From positions 20,391,479 to 20,455,478 of the forward strand of contig NC_090743.1 of the NCBI RefSeq assembly GCF_036898095.1: 64,000 nucleotides of DNA, written 5' to 3'. Position numbers and translations under genes: made by a program. The DNA comes from Palaemon carinicauda (Eukaryota; Arthropoda; Malacostraca; Decapoda; Palaemonidae). The notes below the pieces were generated by a model. The model did no database searches, had not been told where the DNA came from, and worked only from the letters and a program-made list of their open reading frames with translations. This document shows, in pieces, positions 55,851 to 64,000 of this stretch (position 1 is its first letter; every line of letters starts with the position of its first letter).

Positions 55851-57716
55851 ATGGCTCCCAAGCGTTCTGCTTCTAGTAAGGCTGGTAGTGAGCCTAAACG
55901 CCACCGAAGAATGATGACGATAGCTGAGAAGGTTACGCTTCTCGACATGTTAAAAGATGGTAGAAGTTACGCGGCCGCCGGCCGCCATTTTGGCATCAAC
56001 GAATCCACCGTTCGCTACATCAAGAAGGACGAGGCGAACATTAGAAAGACTGCTGCAATCACCTTTAGCAGATCAGCGAAGCGAGTCGTTACAACGCGTA
56101 ATAAAACGATCGTACGCATGGAAGGTGCTTTAGCTGTGTGGATTGCCGACTGCCGGAAGAAGAACATAGCGTTGGATACGAACACCATCCAAACAAAGGC
56201 TTTGAGCTTGTATGAGAATTTTGCTGCAAAGGAACCTAAAGAGGACGACGGCAACCATGCTGAAGATGATGATGATGCAGATGATCCTCAACCAGGGACA
56301 TCCACTGATTCCCAGCCTCAGAAACGTTTTTCCGCAAGCAAAGGATGGTTCGCGAAGTTTCAGAAACGCTTCGCCCTGAAAAGCGTTTCCCTGCATGGGG
56401 AGTCTGCTTCCGCTGACACTGCCGCTGCTGAAACTTACGTGAACCAGACTTTCAAGAACATTATCGCTGAAGGTGGATACAAGCCGGAACAAGTCTTTAA
56501 TATGGATGAAACCGGCTTGTTTTGGAAGAGAATGCCGTCGCGAACTTTCCTGTTCAAAGAGGAAGCCAAAGCCTCTGGCTTTAAGGCATTCAAGGATCGC
56601 GTTACCCTCGTGATGTGTGGCAATGCTGCTGGATTTTTGTTAAAGCCGGGGCTTATTTATAAGTCGAAAAATCCTCGCGCTTTGAAAAACAAAAATAAGA
56701 ATCTCCTTCCCGTGTACTGGATGCATAATCAAAAAGCATGGATTACGAAGATGCTGACCTCCAACTGGTTCCACCAGTGTTTCATCCCGCAAGTCCATGA
56801 ATATCTCTTAGAGAAGGGCTTGCCATTCAAGATCCTCCTCCTTATGGATAACGCTGGTGGACACGCAACTGACCTGTCGCGTGAGGGCGTTCAGGTTGAG
56901 TTCCTGCCACCCAACACCACGTCATTAATTCAACCAATGGACCAGGGGGTTATCAGGGCGTTCAAGGCCCTCTACACGAAGAATACCTTGGCGGACCTCG
57001 TTGCGTGTGTGGATGCTGCCCAAGATGACGAGGATGAAGACTTCAACTTGAAGGCGTACTGGCGGCAGTACACCATAGCCACGTGCCTGCAGAATATTCA
57101 AAAGGCACTTCAAGAGATGAAACCTGCAACCGTAAATGCGAGCTGGAAGAAGCTGTGGCCCGATATTGTTTACGACGACAAGGGATTTACTCCGTCGGAA
57201 ATCCAACACTCTGCAATACGGAAATCTGTGCAGTTGGCTGCCATAATTGGGGGTGACGGGTTTGGCGACATGACGACTGAAGACGTCGACGAGTTGTTGG
57301 ACTGCCATTCCCAGCCCCTAACTGACGCAGACCTCGAAGACCTGACGAAATCGGCAAGTGAGGAAGAGAGTGAGGGTACCCAGGAAGAGACCCAAGAAAA
57401 TGTCGAAGAAACGGGCTTAACATTAGAACGGCTCGCCAAGTTCTGCAACCATATGAAGGAGGCGAAAGAAATGTTGCAAGAGTGGGACGAGGATATGGTT
57501 CGCTCGATGCAATTCTGCAACAAGGTTGATGACATCACGACTCCCTACAGGATGCTCTTGGATCGAAAAAAGAAGCAGCGGCAACAACTTCCGATCACAA
57601 TGTTTTTTCAGCCTCGCAAAAAAGAGCCAGTTCCTCCTGCTAGTACGCCTTCGGAAGAAATTGAAGAAGTTGAAGAGGTGTCCCAGGAAAAGACACCTCC
57701 GTCTGAAGAGACGTAA
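55851..57716 (+). CDS. Tigger/pogo-family transposase (CENP-B-like, DDE_1)
   Basis: 621 codons. A basic N-terminus (KRSASSK and EPKRHRR) precedes a psq/CENP-B helix-turn-helix (about residues 22-65: IAEKVTLLDMLKDG, then HFGINESTVRYIKK). A second CENP-B-type HTH lies at about 80-190 (GALAVWIADCRKKNIALD, FSASKGWFAKFQKRF), interrupted by an acidic loop. The DDE catalytic core has Asp219 in FNMDETGLFWKRMP, Asp333 in LLLMDNAGGH and Asp364 in IQPMDQGVIRAF, with 30 residues between the last two. A C-terminal acidic region and a PITMFFQPRKK motif near the end (PCNA-box-like, inference) complete it. It would bind the element's TIRs and move it by cut and paste into TA sites. No lesion is visible. Promoter-like sequence upstream (55600-55850) is not resolved. 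Confidence 0.93.
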   Translation: MAPKRSASSKAGSEPKRHRRMMTIAEKVTLLDMLKDGRSYAAAGRHFGINESTVRYIKKDEANIRKTAAITFSRSAKRVVTTRNKTIVRMEGALAVWIADCRKKNIALDTNTIQTKALSLYENFAAKEPKEDDGNHAEDDDDADDPQPGTSTDSQPQKRFSASKGWFAKFQKRFALKSVSLHGESASADTAAAETYVNQTFKNIIAEGGYKPEQVFNMDETGLFWKRMPSRTFLFKEEAKASGFKAFKDRVTLVMCGNAAGFLLKPGLIYKSKNPRALKNKNKNLLPVYWMHNQKAWITKMLTSNWFHQCFIPQVHEYLLEKGLPFKILLLMDNAGGHATDLSREGVQVEFLPPNTTSLIQPMDQGVIRAFKALYTKNTLADLVACVDAAQDDEDEDFNLKAYWRQYTIATCLQNIQKALQEMKPATVNASWKKLWPDIVYDDKGFTPSEIQHSAIRKSVQLAAIIGGDGFGDMTTEDVDELLDCHSQPLTDADLEDLTKSASEEESEGTQEETQENVEETGLTLERLAKFCNHMKEAKEMLQEWDEDMVRSMQFCNKVDDITTPYRMLLDRKKKQRQQLPITMFFQPRKKEPVPPASTPSEEIEEVEEVSQEKTPPSEET

Positions 57717-57987
57717 AATACTATCATTGACTGCACAGTAGAACACATCATCAGCTTCATCATCATCATTTCTACTGTGCAGCAAATTCATCGCCATCGT
57801 CATTCAAGTTTTTCTTGAACTTCTTTCGTGGTGAGTACAGTAACAATCTTTATTTTTTACTTTAACCTGTTTTATAGTTTAGTAATGTACGTACTGTATG
57901 CATTAAGTTAAAGGGAAGGTTTTAAAAGTCTACATGTTGTAACCTATCATATTTTTTTTGTTTAAAATTTACATTTACGTACGTAAA

Positions 57988-58049
<62 letters not shown>

Positions 58050-58691
58050 TTTTCCTGCTTTGCTACGTACAAGTACTGTATAATTTATATTTGTAAGGTA
58101 ACATATTTTGTAAATGCTTTTACTGTAAATACTGTATGTACTGTATCATTATTTATCACTATCATCATGCGCGTTAAATGCCTTGTTTGTTCTGAGCGTG
58201 GTTGTTTACTGAGCGTACACGCCGTCGTTTCAGGCGGCGTCATAAAGAAAAAGATTTCATTTGGAAGTCCTAAGAAAAATACGTAAACTAAAACATTGGT
58301 AATAAAAAAATCAACATACAGTACTGTATAATCAATATAATCGATGCAAAAACTAACCATACGTACATATATGTGTACACTAAATGAGTTTGTTTCTTCA
58401 TTATGATCAGAGATGAACGTAAACAAAACATTGGTTGCCATTTTTTATCGTGCTTTTTAGGTGTTTAGGAAACACATGATATAAAATCGCCTTTAATATT
58501 TGTGCCTGTTTTAGTTTAGGGTGCTGTAGTACATGCATTAAGTGTTCTGTACATTAAAGGGTGGTTTGTTAACAGTACTACGTACAAGGGAAGGTTTTAA
58601 AAGTCCGAATATACATGTTAAATAAATAGGTAAATATGCTGTCACTACTTCGCGGATTTTCACCTATCGCGCCCGCGTCTGGAACCTATCT
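57717..58691 (+). other. 3' non-coding part of Tigger
   Basis: No frame of note. Contains (TC)n at 57992-58043 and a short direct repeat of agggaaggttttaaaagtc (about 57911 and 58589). Confidence 0.7.
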
Positions 58692-58715
58692 ACCGCGATA
58701 AACGAGGGTTCACTG
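58692..58715. repeat. Right TIR of Tigger
   Basis: Ends aaacgagggttcactg followed by TA. Inverted match to 54824. Confidence 0.85.
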
Positions 58716-58717
58716 TA

Positions 58718-59867
58718 TTTCACTGAAATCGAAACTTTAACTGATTTCTACCTGAAACACGCAATCCTATCCTTCATTAAAAGGTAGTAATTGCGAAAAC
58801 AGTCTTACAATGCAACAGAAAAACATAAATAAAGATAAAGAATTCAGTGGCTGGAAAAGAGACTAAACACTAGATCAAATAAACTACGTTTACAATCTCT
58901 CACCGCACAAAGCCTGGGAACAAGAATAAAACCCTAGAAACGTTTTACCTTCTTCCCCTACAGCGACTAGGGAGGAGAGTAAAAAAAACGAGAACAACGT
59001 TACCCGCTTGAACGAAACGTTTATTCTCCTCTCTCTCCCTCCGTCTCTATCTCTCTCTCTCTTCTCTCTTGATTTCGCACCTGAGAGAAGAGCCCAATTA
59101 TATATCGTTAAAACATGTTATTTGCTAAAGGAAAAAACTGAAAGGTTTTCCAAATAAAAAGTTCCTTTAATTTAGAATTTAAACCATTTAAGCTAAGAAA
59201 GAATGAACGAAACGCTAGAATCGGTTTACTCTTACTGCAAAGTGAAACCGTGATACACTCTCTCTCTATCGTAACGATAGAGCGCATGTTGAACGTTCTG
59301 AACGTCAACAACTGCGTAGACTAAAAAACTAAACGTTAGTTCATCTTTGAAAACAGTACGAGACTATCAAAGAAATTCTTTCATAAAACATTAAAATTAA
59401 AAAAGTATTAAATTCTTTAAAGGTTAAATACGATATAACGGGCTCAATGTTAATTAACTTCGGTTCCAAGTTAGGACCGCCTACTATTAGGAAAGGTCGC
59501 ATATAAACAAACATAAAAATTTATTTTTTTTTAAAAGTTTATAATAAATGGAAAGTTAATCGAAGAGGCCTATAAAGGCGGAGAGATATAAAATAAATAG
59601 ATCTATAACGTGTTAAGCAAAATTACCAAAAACCTAAACACACTTCCGTCTAAGGGAAGGGTCGGCCATTTAAAAGTGAAAGAGAGTCCATACTCTCTTC
59701 GTCACCATAATTAAATCTATCCAAAACGAGTTCAAGTTTTGAAATGAAGAAAAAACCCCTGCATAGCGAAAGCTCAAAACTGGAATAGTGTACTTCACCA
59801 AATCGTTGTGAAAACAAATCCAGTTAGGGACGGCGTATTTAGTAGGTCTTGCCAGTGGCACGACAGA
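58718..59867 (-). other. Leader region of DIRS A2 beyond the Tigger insertion
   Basis: AT-rich with short CT runs (59031-59080). No gag N-terminal motif seen on the minus strand. Frames at 59108-59311 and 59670-59861 have no recognised similarity. Either the leader of A2 differs from that of A1, or gag N-terminal sequence was lost before Tigger arrived. Confidence 0.5.
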
Positions 59868-60028
59868 GAGAAAATTGGTTCTATGTTGACATCGAGTACT
59901 TAAGTACCTACTTGACAGATGGCGCTGCTGATGTACACCCCCACCTGTATAGCGATCGCTGGCGTATTCCGCCCGTAGGTTTTTTCTGTCGGGCAGCAGA
60001 GCTGACAGCTATATGACCATCGGGTAAG
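59868..60028. repeat. Left ITR of DIRS A2 (element in minus orientation)
   Basis: Pairs with 49819-49980. Followed outward by the left edge tttaatattgaaaaat to about 60043. Confidence 0.88.
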
Positions 60029-60043
60029 TTTAATATTGAAAAA

Positions 60044-61069
60044 TCTAGGTACATTTTTCTCTCCTAATAAGACACCAATTGTATTGAAAATTATACTGTC
60101 AAAACTTCTTTATAAATCGAATAATTGTGTGACAGAGTTTCAATTTTCCTTTCTCTTTTTTTTTAATGATTTTTTCTTAATTTTCTTCGTCTAGATGTAA
60201 AATAATCATGAAAAAAAGAGAAATAGGAATATCAAAATTTTGGTATAAAAAATTGTGGGATTTTTATTCTTCTTCAAAATCTTTCTCTAAAATCAAACAA
60301 TGAGTGAGAAAAATGTCCCCAAGTGTGAACAAGTGTTTTTGAGTTATGAACTCCCAAAGATTTGCTATAAATTTTTGCTTTATTATTTTAAAAAATCAAG
60401 ATATTACTATGATAACCTTACTTTGTACTTTTATTGCTTATTCCTACATGAAGGCTCCCTAAACGAGGTATTTAAACCTTAAGTTTACTAATAAGTTTTG
60501 ATGTAATGAGTTACCAGCGGCCTCTCATTGTTGCAATTGTTTTAGTTAGAATGTTCCAGCTTTGTACTCTTTTCTATATTTCCCTCTCTTTTTTTGGTGC
60601 TCTCTACTTATTTTTTTGTTCTTTCTTTCACATTAGGTAAAATTGGCCTTGCTATAAAGTTCACAAGGATGTTGTGAAAACACAATGTACTTACGAACTT
60701 CAAGAAAACAAACACACATGCAAAGTAACTTCCATAAGTCTTTGGAAACTTTGGCTGTTCTCCTCATAGATCGCAGTTTGCGGTTGCCTACCCTCTACCA
60801 ATGCCTTCCATCTCTGCCAGACGTACAAGAATTTGAAACGTTGAAAAAATTGCTATATATATGCAAAAATAAACACGCAAAGACGATTCTGTCAAACTCA
60901 GTCATGCAGACGACGCAGTAAAGATGACGTCATCATTTAAAGACCGCTTTATCTTCATTATTTTTAAAAATAAATGGCTGAAACTTCTGGAGAGTATGTA
61001 CAATATGTTTCTGCATACACAGAAATGATAAAATGATTTTCGATTTTATAGTTATATCAAACACCATAG
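60044..61069. other. Body of the TTAA-flanked element, right part
   Basis: AT-rich. Frames at 60300-60482 (60 codons) and 60685-60921 (78 codons, LETLAVLLIDRSLRLPTL then a Lys-rich end) are open but not recognised as transposase. With 49628-49777 this makes a body of about 1.2 kb. No other feature seen. Confidence 0.5.
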
Positions 61070-61085
61070 CGGACGGTCCCCTTAA

Positions 61086-61887
61086 GATACCACAGGCTCC
61101 TTGATGGACAAGTAGCAGTTGGTTGAGGGCATTGGTTACCCAGGTTAAGACTGGGATGAAGTAAAAGAATGTCTGGCTTTCCTTTCTTCATCTTCCCCTT
61201 CCTTTGGGGTACAGCACCATGGGGCCCTCTGCAAGTAATCATTACTTCCCTTGTGAAGCCTAGTATGTTATAAAAAATTGTTGTACTGTGCACGTCCCCA
61301 TTGCTTTCTGCGAGGGAGCAATGGGATACGTCTTGTTTTTCCTACATAAACTCGAAGACGTTCATACAAACAACCTCTATTTTACTGCTTTGCACAGGCC
61401 AAAAGTATACTAACTTTGTATATTTCAGCGAGGTGTCAAAGTTTTCCCTAGACCAAAGTCATATACTGTACTAAGTAAAACCAGGTCAATGTCCATGCCA
61501 GATCTAGGACTTCCACCCACCTAAGAGTGAGTCATCCACAGAAATAACGGAAGGTTTCTTAGAATGGGAACAAATGACAAATTCAGAGATAATTTGTATT
61601 TTTCCCTAACTAATACAAACCTGGAGTTAATTATATAAAATGGCCTGCCATCACCTGTCCTCCAGAAGTCCTGCCTGCAATAAAAATTGATGTCTCTCAC
61701 CGCTGAGAGTATATATAGAGGTGGCTGGGTAACCTCCAGCCTACCCGCTCAAGCGGTTAGGCAGGGTTGCCATGTCACAATTAAAGTCTAATGGCTACCT
61801 CCAACTGCCGCTGTAAGAATATCCACATAAATAACACAAGGTTTGTATTAGTTAGGGAAAAATACAAATTATCTTTGAATTTGTCAT
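61086..61887 (+). mobile_element. DIRS B4, 3' portion after the nested insertion
   Basis: 61089-61240 (caggctccttgatggacaag, then gttgagggcattg) matches 7799-7860 of B1 directly downstream of YR. An ICR-like unit (about 61531-61620) and the right edge (about 61830-61887, gggaaaaatacaaattatct then gaatttgtcat) reproduce the layout of 8271-8619. The ITR between them is diverged from B1. This completes B4, whose front lies at 44607-49623. Confidence 0.8.
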
Positions 61888-62371
61888 GTTTACAAGAAGA
61901 TTCAAACATTTCAAGATGATTAATTCCTTTTATTCATTTATCTTATAATGGGCAAAAGTCTTATTTGTAATAAAAAAAAAATGAAACGTACTATTTCTAA
62001 ATAGCAGCTGGCCCAATGTACAAAATCCAATCTTAATTTTAATGGATTATATGTAACTTGGTTTGATTAAATACACTAGTAAACACAAAACAAATTTAAG
62101 TTGCTTATTTTACCTTAAAAACCACCATTGTACTGTATCTATTTTTCTAAAGGTCATCAGTTTTCAAGAAACAGTACAGTACTGCATTTTCAACAAAACT
62201 ATTAAGTGTCCAAGAGAGATTAATTAAAACTTTATATGTAATAACAATTTCACATCTCAAAAGTGTATCAAAGAGAAAAAAAACTAACAAAGCTACCAAG
62301 AATAACCAAAGAAATTAAATATATTCCTTACAGTGAAGAATATCAGGATAGCATATATAAAAAAAACTGCC
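61888..62371. other. Non-coding; probable 3' UTR of minus-strand gene
   Basis: AT-rich, no repeat recognised. Lies directly downstream (minus sense) of the stop codon at 62372-62374. Confidence 0.45.
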
Positions 62372-62554
62372 TTATCTTCTAAACAAATTTTTCTGGTGCT
62401 GCTTCTCCATTGCTACGTGAGGATCAGCAACTGCCACGGAATCCCTTCCAAGAGTATCTTCAAAACCAATTTCAAGATCTCTGCCAGTTAAGGCATCAAG
62501 GTGAGCATTAGATCGGGGTAAACATGCCATGTGACCAATCGTTGGACATCCAGC
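62372..62554 (-). CDS. Terminal coding exon of an unrecognised gene, minus strand
   Basis: Minus strand: acceptor cttcacacag ends at 62555 and the frame is open from 62554 through 60 codons to TAA (62374-62372), entering in phase 0. The peptide begins AGCPTIGHMACLPRS, contains DALTGRDLEIGFEDTLGRD, and ends VAMEKQHQKNLFRR. Its composition, mixed hydrophilic and GC-richer than the flanks, looks like conserved protein, unlike the surrounding AT-rich DNA. I do not recognise the family. Upstream exons would lie at higher coordinates, possibly outside the window. Confidence 0.55.
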   Translation of the reverse strand, partial: AGCPTIGHMACLPRSNAHLDALTGRDLEIGFEDTLGRDSVAVADPHVAMEKQHQKNLFRR

Positions 62555-63251
62555 CTGTGTGAAGATTTTGCCTTTTAAAATATATTTTAATAGAATTGGA
62601 ATTTATAATAGTATGCCTTTATAATGTGAGTAAATACAAAAAAAACAACAATATTCAAGTAATTCTTAACATACTGCATCTCATAACTTTTAATAGATAG
62701 TAGTCTCTCATGAAAAATGCTTTCATTGCTTTAACAGTAAATTACAAAAAAAAAATTAACATTTGAGATCTGTACAAAATGGAATGCCTAAAGAATTAAG
62801 GATCTTTGACAGTGACCAAAATATCAAATACGAAGAAAGCAAATTCAAATACTGGACTATCAAGTGCTAACATGGAAGGTAACATCTCTTCAATTTATGG
62901 GGTTATACCAGTGGGAAGAAGGATCCATCTGAAGACCTCACTACTGAACATTACATAAATATTGGTTCCTATGAAAGTTTAGACTGGTATCATTCCTAGT
63001 AAATTCCTCAACATTCAATCAATCCACTTGATCATTCCTTGTTGGGCTACATTTTCTGACAATAATCTTTCTCCTAGTAATATCTAGAAAGGTTTACAAA
63101 GAAGCTGTTCTGGTCAGTAAACTTTTATTCCCCTGTTAGCCTTTGATTATACTGTAAATTCAAATATATCTTTCGGTAATACAGCACAAGTACGTAATGT
63201 GTATATTTTTTTCTCTATAATTGGACAGTTCGATTTTCAATATGATATTTT
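62555..63251. other. Non-coding; probable intron of minus-strand gene
   Basis: AT-rich, no exon-like segment or repeat recognised. Confidence 0.4.
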
Positions 63252-63365
63252 CATAATAAAATAAATTTTTGAATATCCTTACCCGCTGGTTATATAATGG
63301 CTAAAGTCTCAGGGCGTCAAGAGACTTTAGCCATTATATAACCAGCGGGTAAGTTTTATATTTAA
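63252..63365. repeat. Foldback mini-element with DIRS A-type ends
   Basis: Perfect 33-bp inverted arms (63278-63310 and 63321-63353) around a 10-bp loop agggcgtcaa. Outside the arms the left flank (aaaataaatttttgaatat) matches the right edge of DIRS A2 (49798-49817), and the right flank (cgggtaagttttatattta) resembles the left edge (cgggtaagtttaatattga). It looks like a DIRS element reduced to its two ends. Confidence 0.75.
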
Positions 63366-64000
63366 AATTAAAAATTAATGAAGAATAGAGATGATTGGGA
63401 TAGCAAGACTCTCACTTGTATTTATCCTATGAAAAGTAGCAGAATGATCAACAAGAAAACAATCTCCTCTTCTGAATTGTTGAGATGAAGATTTAACAGG
63501 GCAAGGTATCACAGAGCAGAATAACACTTGCAGTAAATCCTGGATTTACTGGCTATGAAATTGGAATTCTTCAACATGGTGACTAACTTTCCTCCACCAA
63601 CATGTTTTGATTTCCTTCCTAATTACATATTTTAGTCACTAATAATATTTATTATTCAAAGGGGAGTTTAAAGTTTTCTTTTAAAGTCAAAGATGTGCCA
63701 TTAATATTAGAAATATTTATTCTTTAAAATACTGTAGATTTAATCTATAATTATATTTTGGATACCCAATACGGTACATTACTATTACCACAAGGCTAAG
63801 ATTGTCTTATATCTGCTAAGAGAAAGAGTAGTTCATAAGGCCTGAGAAGTAAATTAAATAAAAATAACATAATGACATTATTAACTATGACAAAGTATGA
63901 AGATTACAAATCAAAAAGAAAATGGAGAGCATTAAAATAATGGTATAAGGAAAAATTTAAATAGCCAAATATGGATAAGAAATAACTTCAATATTTACTT
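63366..64000. other. Non-coding stretch
   Basis: AT-rich. No gene, repeat or RNA recognised. Confidence 0.45.

Larger units (their letters stand above)
54824..58715 (+). mobile_element. Tigger/pogo-type DNA transposon, apparently intact
   Basis: Ends are CAGTGAACCCTCGCTACTTC at the left and the reverse complement of CAGTGAACCCTCGTTTATCG at the right, with TA duplications outside. Further tcgcgg words extend similarity inward. A single intronless transposase ORF (55851-57716) is uninterrupted. Upstream sequence contains a microsatellite block ((AG)n 55301-55372, (TTA)n 55395-55530) and downstream (TC)n 57992-58043. It sits inside DIRS A2 and is the youngest insertion in the nested stack. Confidence 0.93.
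49778..60043 (-). mobile_element. DIRS retrotransposon A2, minus strand, carrying nested Tigger
   Basis: In minus orientation: left edge and ITR 59868-60043, long AT-rich leader, gag (54791 down to about 52610), RNase H (about 52590-51640), YR (51971-50510), ICR about 50029-50121, right ITR 49819-49980, right edge 49778-49818. ITR copies differ at only a few positions in about 160, so it is older than A1. RT fingers and palm are deleted. Tigger (54824-58715) interrupts it just upstream of the gag remnant. Net length without Tigger is about 6.4 kb. Confidence 0.88.
49628..61081. mobile_element. TTAA-flanked DNA transposon (Kolobok- or piggyBac-like), carrying nested DIRS A2
   Basis: Terminal inverted repeats of about 17 bp with one mismatch: GGGGACCGTCCGGTATG at 49628 and the reverse complement of GGGGACCGTCCGCTATG ending at 61081. 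It is flanked by TTAA duplications. Without the nested DIRS (49778-60043) it is about 1.2 kb with no recognisable transposase, so it is probably non-autonomous. TTAA targets are used by piggyBac and Kolobok elements; termini beginning with purines fit Kolobok better than piggyBac (usually CC). Superfamily is inference. Confidence 0.75.

Noticed and set aside
58085..58441. 118-codon minus frame in the Tigger 3' region
   Set aside because: No recognised domain, low-complexity hydrophobic composition, and it lies in the non-coding tail of a DNA transposon.
49628..61081. Very large Maverick-type transposon because of the 11.5-kb span between TIRs
   Set aside because: Almost all of the length is explained by the nested DIRS A2 and Tigger, and no Maverick genes are present.

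Overview
The window is eukaryotic, almost certainly from a decapod crustacean, probably a shrimp or prawn. This is inferred from AT-rich introns full of short acagtactgta-type words, microsatellites, multi-exon genes with GT-AG introns, and a dominant load of DIRS-type tyrosine-recombinase retrotransposons, which are abundant in decapods. No bacterial operon, tRNA, rRNA or CRISPR array was found.

Host genes. A plus-strand gene for a large multi-Tudor protein occupies about 20.85-39.8 kb. Four exons are visible (20851-21054, 29630-29797, 31686-31753, 32437-38062). Their splice phases agree, and the last is a 5.6-kb coding exon with seven extended Tudor domains; an eighth is split across the first two exons. 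Such proteins bind methylated Piwi proteins in germ granules and act in piRNA silencing of transposons. Upstream exons are not identified with confidence. At the right edge, 62372-62554 on the minus strand looks like the last coding exon of an unrecognised gene.

Transposons. Two DIRS groups are present, called A and B here. A1 (22508-29251, plus) lies in a Tudor-gene intron. It has 158-bp inverted terminal repeats that read as identical, an internal complementary region (ICR), and gag, RT/RNase H and tyrosine-recombinase (YR) frames; the only obvious lesion is one in-frame TAA in gag. B1 (440-8619) is full length but decayed, with a 1.7-kb tandem array. B2 (about 11620-16822) and B3 (42378-44606, minus) are partial. 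B4 begins at 44607 and is split by nested insertions: a TTAA-flanked DNA element (49628-61081) sits in B4, DIRS copy A2 (49778-60043, minus) sits in that element, and an apparently intact Tigger/pogo transposon (54824-58715) sits in A2. LINE relics (16823-18960, 20280-20640, 30540-30965), a hairpin at 10109-10213 and a DIRS-ended foldback at 63252-63365 fill other non-coding space.

Together: a probable transposon-silencing gene lies in, and carries, a dense record of transposon activity. Nesting gives the order B4, then the TTAA element, then A2, then Tigger; terminal-repeat identity marks A1 as recent.
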